A stretch of DNA of 64,000 bases from Sciurus carolinensis (Eukaryota > Chordata > Mammalia > Rodentia > Sciuridae). Position 1 is the first letter of the stretch, and every line of letters starts with the position of its first letter. This document shows positions 57,926-64,000 of the stretch, in pieces. A program made the translations under genes and the position numbers. The DNA is taken from the NCBI RefSeq assembly GCF_902686445.1, contig NC_062214.1:49129454-49193453 (forward strand). The letters are read 5' to 3'. Below the pieces are notes generated by a model. It saw only the letters and a program-made list of their open reading frames with translations, ran no database searches and was not told where the DNA came from.

Positions 57926-58779
57926 AATACTCCCAGGGACTAACTCACTATTTTGAGCAACAGGTAAAATGTAGACTTGAATGCACCATGGGAAGAATTT
58001 TGAGAGTCCTCACTTTCAACCCCAGATTCCACAGAAATGTTCTAAGAGAATTCAAAGATTTTTATAGAACTATCATTTTATAAATTCTTTAAAAAAAAAA
58101 AAATACCAAAATGTGGATGAGACCAGCTTTAGAGGTTGCACAGAATCATCAGAATGTGATTATCTGTAGTGATTTGGGGCTTTCTTTTTATTTTCTCTTT
58201 AAGTCATGAGGTATAGAACTATCGTTTTAAACCCTCCTCATATCCAGGAAGCCACCTATGAACCCCATAAGCCATCAGAGTATTTTTATATTCTGTACTC
58301 ACTAGGGTCTGGAAAGGAAATATGTTCTTCCCTTTCAATAGCCATTTCCTTTGTATCTCTCTAGCTTCCCCAGCCACTTTTGAAGCTGTGTGAAGGGAAG
58401 GAATCCAGTATTGGGAATTAAAGTGAAATGAATTAGAGGAAACAGATTTGGTTGTGCTGATAAGCAAGCCTTCAGGATGGGCAGAAGTCTAAGGTGAGCC
58501 CCCACCAGTGATTCTCCCCTAGAGGGTGATGATATGATGAGATGGTACACTTGGGATTGTGTTAGGCAAAACGACAAAAGAGTAATATTCCTTCTGGACT
58601 TGACCTGCCCACATGAGCATTTGAAAAGCAGAGAATTCCACCTACCTGGTGGAGGAAGCAAATGTCAGTGAGATTCCAAGTGGTATGGAATCAACATGCA
58701 ATTGCCAGCTTTCAAATTGGAAGGAGCCACATGCTGAGAAATGCAGATGCTCTGTTATGGGAACAGGTCTCTGAGAAAA
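57926..58779. other. No recognised feature
   Basis: About 850 bp of unique-looking sequence with an A13 run at about 58091-58103. Confidence 0.4.
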
Positions 58780-58945
58780 GTGAGTTCAGTCCTCACTTGC
58801 TCTCTCAAACTCTTGCTTTTCAGCTTTCTGCTATGGGGTGATGCACAAGAAGATCCTTACCAGATGCCAGTCCCTTGATCCTGGGCTTTCAGCCTTCAGA
58901 ACCATGAAAATGAATGTTTTTCTCAGTCATCTAGTTTATTTATTT
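58780..58945 (+). repeat. MLT1 LTR 3' part, sense
   Basis: 'ctgctatggggtgatgcac', 'aagaagatccttaccagatg', 'ccagtcccttgatcctggg' and 'cagccttcagaaccatg' are the typical MLT1 3' half. The element is cut off by an antisense L1. Confidence 0.75.
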
Positions 58946-59095
58946 TCTGTGTTATTTATTTATTTTTATTTTTATTTGTTCTTTTCAGATATACATGACA
59001 GTAGAGTGTATTTTGGCATATTATACACACAGGCAGTATAACTTATTCTAATTAGTATCCCATTATTATAGTTGTATATGATGTTGGTATTTTCT
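58946..59095 (-). mobile_element. Antisense L1 3'UTR fragment
   Basis: A T-rich start, then 'acatgacagtagagtgtatt' and 'ttggcatattatacacac', the same antisense L1 tail as at 39966-40030. About 150 bp. Confidence 0.7.
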
Positions 59096-61189
59096 TATAT
59101 GGCAAACTGAGCTGACTTTAGGCTAAGACAGCAACGTAGTTTACAGAAGTTAATCTCCATAAAACAGCACATGTGACTTACCACATTTGTCTTTCAGTTC
59201 TGAATCACCAGCATCCTAGAAGAGGAAAAAAATTTTCTAATGAGCTTTCATTTCCCACTGAGTTCTCCTACCTTCCTTGAAGGTAGCCTGGAATATGTCA
59301 TCATCCATTCATGATTCGCCAAGTTGTTTGCGTCTCTCCCAAGTCCTACCTTGTGCTTTGGGCTCAGATCTCAGGATGCACCATGTAGGACTTGGAACCT
59401 TCACATGTGATGAGCTTGCTGTGGAAAAGAGGCACCCCCTTCTGTGTGATCAGCACCCTGGGACCACAGGAAGGAGGGATCTGGTCCATGATCTGGGTCT
59501 TGGGGAGGTTTCCAGGGATGACCACATTCCCCCAAACATGAGGGACACTCTGAGGATGGACTTAGAAACTACGAGTGCTTGTTCCTAACTCCATCAATCT
59601 TCAGGGTATGTTGGAAATTCTTCAAATACACGTGAATAGCTCTTGTAAAAGCATGTGACTCAGTGTCAGAGGAAAGAAATAAGTTGGTCAACTGAGCCGA
59701 GGGACAATGGGAAGGCTATTCGGTGCCCAAGATCTGGAGATGCCCATCCAGATTTTAACTCTGTTGCTAATGCCATGCTATTCACTAAGTCATCAAACCT
59801 TGCTGAAACAGTTTTTCATGCGATAGCTGAGAATCTACCTCCCAAGCCGAGTTGGCTTCAGCAAGAATCTCTTCAGTACCCTGGAGCTCACAGTATAGTG
59901 GGCACAAGAGGCAAGCAGAAAAGCATTGACCAATGTGGTCAGTGTCACAAATGGACAGACAGGGGCACTGTGAGGGGTGAGGAGGGAGAACATGAATATA
60001 TCACAAAGAAAGAAAGATGGTGGAAGGGTGTCCTCAAATATTTGTCAAATTAATCTGGTGTTTTAGTTAAGAAAGCAGTGATAAAAAATGGAAAATTTAC
60101 CCACTTAAGCAAACTAGGGAAAGCTGGAAGACTGCAGAGTTGCCCTGCCCCCAGGAGGCCACCCAGGGCAATGGCCCAGAGGGGCACTATTTGGAGTTGC
60201 TCCAAACCACACAGGAAGACACAGCAGGGTCAGGCTAACTATGACCCACTGGAAAGGACCTTTCTTCATATTTACTCAAGGAAATAACCCTATTCTGCAA
60301 ATAACCAACTTACTCTGCAGACAAAAGGTAAGTGAACTCAGAAAGAATAAACCATGGCTATTCCTGATGATAACAGATGAGTCACATTTATCAAAGACTA
60401 AACCACATGGAGGGTCAGCAAAGGTAGGCAGCCAGTGTCTGAGTGAGTGGGTCAAAATATGACCTTCAACCTCATCACTGCATGAGACACAAATCATGGT
60501 CCAAAATCCTAACAACCCAGTAGGTCTACTATGTGTCTTCTGAATGCTGCAACCTAAGCTATAAAAATGTGCAAGAGTCCACTACTTTTATTTTGTTTGT
60601 CTCTTTGTTTTAGAATATGTAAATGAAACTCAGGCTGATTGCTTAAACCACCCTCCACCCACGTCCCTGGGCTTCGATCCTCCAGGAAAATTTCCCCCTA
60701 ATGCCACCAAGGAACTTGACAGTTGACATCCCAGATTCTGAGGTCACCATTGCAGAGGGTGCCATGATGAAGTTTTATTTGGACCTTGATTGGGAACTAC
60801 CAGGTAGTAGTCCTTGTCCTTGGAGTAGTGCCTTAGTCCTTGTCTAGGTCTTAATGTTTCATGTTTTATTTCTGAAAGATGCTCCTGGTTCAAATCCCCC
60901 CCAAATAGGTGAGACTTTGCTCTAAATCTCTCATGGGTCTCCAAAAACAGACTTGGTTAAGAAAGTGAATGCCTCTTTACCCTCTCTAATTTTTAAAATT
61001 CACATAAAGTAAAATATAGTAAATTGCAAGATTCTTGTCTTGAGACCAAAACATCTCAGAATTAAATCAGGAAAGTAGTCCAGATGTTTAGGCCTCAGGG
61101 ATCCTACAACATAAAGTGAGTGGATTAGAAAAGATTGCACACACCACCATTGGAAAAGCAGAAGCAATTAAGCTGGGTATCACATCCAT
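59096..61189. other. No recognised gene
   Basis: About 2.1 kb of unique-looking sequence. The plus frames at 59277-59588 and 59655-60053 (103 and 132 codons) show no domain and are close to chance length. A 29-bp word at 60278-60306 recurs at 61828-61856 (see findings). Confidence 0.4.
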
Positions 61190-61350
61190 TGCTCAGGACT
61201 CCAAACCCAGCTATATCACTTGCAAGCTGTGTGACCTTGGCCAAGTCTCTTTTAACCTCTCTGTATGACTGTTTCTTTATCAAGAGATTGTTGAAGAATT
61301 ACATGAGAAAATTCATGTAAAAACTTAGTACAATACCTGCCACAAACATT
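61190..61350 (+). mobile_element. MIR SINE, sense
   Basis: 'cacttgcaagctgtgtgacc', 'ttggccaagtctcttttaac', 'ctctctgtatgactgtttc' and the 3' part 'agtacaatacctgccac' follow the sense MIR order from core to end. Confidence 0.8.
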
Positions 61351-61734
61351 ACCAATGACTCTCCAGCAAACCACACAGTAGCAGGTTTCTCACTTTCAAA
61401 ACAATATTGTACATATCCATTTATTTAATAAATATTCCTGAAATGCTAAGCCTTGCTATGATTAGAGAAAATCATCACATTTTATTTGGGCTGATGATTA
61501 ACATGATCAAGATGACTTTTTTTTTTTTTAATTAAGAGGATTTGGAGGATGTGCTTGTATTACAACACATCAGACATATTTTTATGACCTTAGGCATTTT
61601 TTTCCAACTAACACATATGCTCTATGGAGAATATATGGAATGTTCTCTTTTTGTGATTTCACTAAAATGTACAAGAAGTCAAATTCTTACCTACATGAGA
61701 ATTTAGTCTTTGGAACTTCCCGTCTTATTTTTAG
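61351..61734. other. No recognised feature
   Basis: About 380 bp of AT-rich sequence with a T12 run near 61519-61530. Confidence 0.35.
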
Positions 61735-62225
61735 TTTTTGATGCATATCAAGGGGACTATTTTTCATTTTACTTATTTCATTTTTTTATCTAATTGATAC
61801 ATTTATATATATATATACATGAAAGTTAAGAAAATAACCCTATTCTGCAAAGAACCCATATATATATATAAATATATATATAAATATAAATATATATAAA
61901 TATAAATATTTATATATATACGTATATAAATATTTATATATATTTATATATATATATGGGGTACAATGTGCTACTTCAGTACATTAAACAATGCACAACA
62001 ATTGGATTAGGGTAATTGTCATATCCATCACCTCAAACATTGATCATTCCCTCACACTGGGAACATTTAAAATCCTCTTTACTAACTTTGTTGAAATGTG
62101 CAATGAATTGTTGTCAAATTTAGTTACTTTGTTGTGCTACAGAACACTAGAAATTATTCCTCCTATCCAGCTGCATCCTGTACCTAGTAACCACATTCTC
62201 TCTATCCTCCCTTCCTCGAGGGGAC
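61735..62225 (-). mobile_element. Ancient L1 3'UTR, antisense, with TA expansion
   Basis: 'gggtaattgtcatatccatc', 'acctcaaacattgatcattc', 'gaacatttaaaatcctc' and 'gctacagaacactagaaatt' match the antisense of an old mammalian L1 3'UTR. A TA-rich expansion at 61802-61958 lies inside it. Confidence 0.75.
61802..61958. repeat. (TA)n / (TATAAA)n low-complexity tract
   Basis: Alternating TATATA and TATAAATA runs of about 157 bp, interrupted at 61819-61857 by non-TA sequence (see findings). Confidence 0.9.
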
Positions 62226-63227
62226 TCTTTTAAGGAATATTTTGCTCTCTGATGAGTTTCAGCAGAATATTTCAAAATCTGTGGCAGAAGTTTGTCTTCA
62301 GTTAGGATCAGACTCACATATCAGAAGCCTCTGTAGCTACTTTGAACAGAAAGTATTCTCATACAGAGAATTAGGCACTGGCCCAGCCATTAGAGGAGCT
62401 GGAGCAGCAGGTCCGCTGGGTCTCCAGGAAAAGCCCAGGAAGAAGAGTACAGAGCTGGGCTGCCAAGGAACTCTGCTTCTGCCACAGACAGGAGGTTGGG
62501 AATCCTAAAGCCACTGTCCCAACTGCCATGAGTTCTCCCCACCCTGCACCATAATCCAAATGAGAGGAGGCAGAGGTAGACAGAGAAAAATGGGAGACAG
62601 GAAATGGGGTTAGAAAGGGCTGTTTAGGGACAAAACATTTCTCCTGCCTGAACTCCTTGTAATACACGGAATTTGAAGTATTTAATATTCATTTCCAATG
62701 GCATTTTTTTCTCTTTCTCCACTTTTAACTAAATATTAGGTTGGATCATGTGAAATTGCCACTTTCCTAAATCAAAGATAAGACAGCATTTCCTACAGCT
62801 CATCATGGTCACCTCCAGGTTAAGAGGGAACTCAATCCTGGTCATACCTGGGGGCCTTTCCACCTTGTCCTTGTCTTTGGTTTTACCTTAAGAAAAATTA
62901 AGACAGGTTAGTTAGAACTACCTAGGAAAGTAAAAGGAAACTCAACAGTTTAATGAGGATTTCTGGAATCTACACTACTGACTTTCTTTTATGTGAGATC
63001 ATAAATTTCCTCCCTTTTTACACCAATTTGAATTAGCATTTCAGTTTCTTGTAGCCAAAGTCACCCTGATTGAAAGTCAACGAACCCAACATCTATTGTT
63101 GGGCAGATGTTCTCTTAATAACATCCCAGACAATGGAGAATCTACTTTATTTTTAGAAGCCACTTCAAAATGGAACTCTACAATCATTTCTTATAACTGA
63201 GATTATATTTAGTTTTAAAAAAATGGA
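62226..63227. other. No recognised feature
   Basis: About 1 kb of unique-looking sequence. Overlapping frames at 62242-62508 (+) and 62371-62667 (-) have no domain. Confidence 0.4.
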
Positions 63228-63462
63228 AGGGACTTGGTGCGGGGGCACATGCCTATAATTCCAGAGACTGGGGAGGCTCAGACAGGAGGATCTTGAGTTC
63301 AAAGCCAGCCTCAGCAAAAACAAGGCACTAAGCAACTCAGTAAGAGCCTATCTCTGAAATAAAATGCAAAATAGGGCTGGAGATGTGACTCAGTGGTCGA
63401 GTGTCCCTGAGTTCAATTCCCAGTACAAAAAAAAAAAAGAAGAAGAAGAAGAAAAAGAAAAA
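63228..63462 (+). mobile_element. Dimeric B1-ID SINE, sense
   Basis: The B1 half ('gggcacatgcctataattcc', 'aggaggatcttgagttcaaa') and the ID half ('gggctggagatgtgactcag', 'gagttcaattcccagtac') are both complete. An A12 run and a GAA-rich tail to about 63462 follow. The best-preserved dimeric SINE in the window. Confidence 0.9.
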
Positions 63463-64000
63463 TTTCCTTACATGTAGCTCAAGTCTTATTCAACACTAGT
63501 TTATTCCCATACTAAGTTCCTAGAAATAAACTTACATCCCTCTCTTGACAGTTTTTCCTACAGGTCTGCAACCATTTGCTTCAAGTCATAAAACCCACCC
63601 AGTCACCAACAAGATGAGAATCCCCTTTCTTAATTCATAACATTGGTTCATTCTTCCATGTTATTTACTTTCTTTGTTTTTGAGAAAATTTGCTTCTATG
63701 ATTTTCATATGATGCATTGGATTTAAGACACCATTGATTTAAAACCACTATTTTATATACTGCTAAAAATGAAAATTCTCCACCAGGAAAGCTATGATAC
63801 GCCATTAACTCTAAGATGTACATACAGAATCATTGAGAAATAGTACTTCATCTCTGCACAAAAGCCCCCCCAAAAAATCACATAGGAAGAAAGTCAATGC
63901 CAGCTGCCTTTCAGTAGCCAAGGAGGAGACTGTCTGTTCAGCATCCCAGGAAGCACACAAACACAACCCAAAGAGGTATCCCTGTGCTCACAACTCCAGA
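63463..64000. other. No recognised feature
   Basis: About 540 bp of unique-looking sequence to the window edge. Confidence 0.4.

Noticed and set aside
59277..60053. Two successive plus-strand frames (103 and 132 codons)
   Set aside because: They are in different contexts without homology that I recognise. Length is compatible with chance.

Overview
The window is mammalian nuclear DNA and most likely comes from a squirrel-like rodent. The evidence is repeat content. Dimeric SINEs join a B1-like (7SL-derived) left half to an ID-like (tRNA-derived) right half. There is also a clean monomeric ID element and one lineage-specific L1 type with tandem 5'UTR monomers. MIR, MER2, MaLR LTRs and old L1M pieces make up the ancient background. 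I see no convincing host protein-coding gene, exon series, tRNA or rRNA gene. The window reads as an intergenic or deep intronic repeat graveyard with several nested insertions. Family names are given from recognition of sequence, not from a search.

Layout. 1-10 kb: an almost complete L1 (798-7809, + strand) with a tandem-monomer 5'UTR, ORF1, ORF2, a G-rich 3'UTR and matching target duplications. A short twin-primed (5'-inverted) L1 abuts it, followed by a MER2 DNA transposon split by a dimeric SINE. 10-19 kb: MaLR LTRs, an antisense L1 end split by a SINE, further SINEs, and an AT-rich block ending in AATAAA plus poly-A that looks like a retrocopied 3'UTR. 19.8-33.2 kb: four copies of one LTR family, all on the minus strand. 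Two of them bound a 6 kb decayed provirus (22.3-28.6 kb) whose 3' LTR carries a younger MST-type LTR. 29.6-30.6 kb holds an old L1 end. 34-47 kb: scattered SINEs, ID, L1 ends, MaLR LTRs and simple repeats, with a rearranged nest at 39.9-41.7 kb and an LTR with a perfect 5-bp duplication at 42.0-42.6 kb.

47.9-57.4 kb: a minus-strand class I (gammaretrovirus-like) endogenous provirus with both LTRs, polypurine tract, tRNA-Pro-type primer binding site, and gag, pro, pol and env remnants. All coding regions are broken. Several catalytic residues of protease, reverse transcriptase and integrase are lost, with changes that would each be a single G-to-A transition. A separate 451-bp LTR has landed inside the primer binding site. 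Just outside the 5' LTR, host flank and an LTR tip are present as an inverted duplication. 57.9-64 kb: MIR, MLT1, L1 and SINE pieces and a TA-rich tract, otherwise unremarkable.

The main points of interest are the insertion history and structure, not any functioning gene system.
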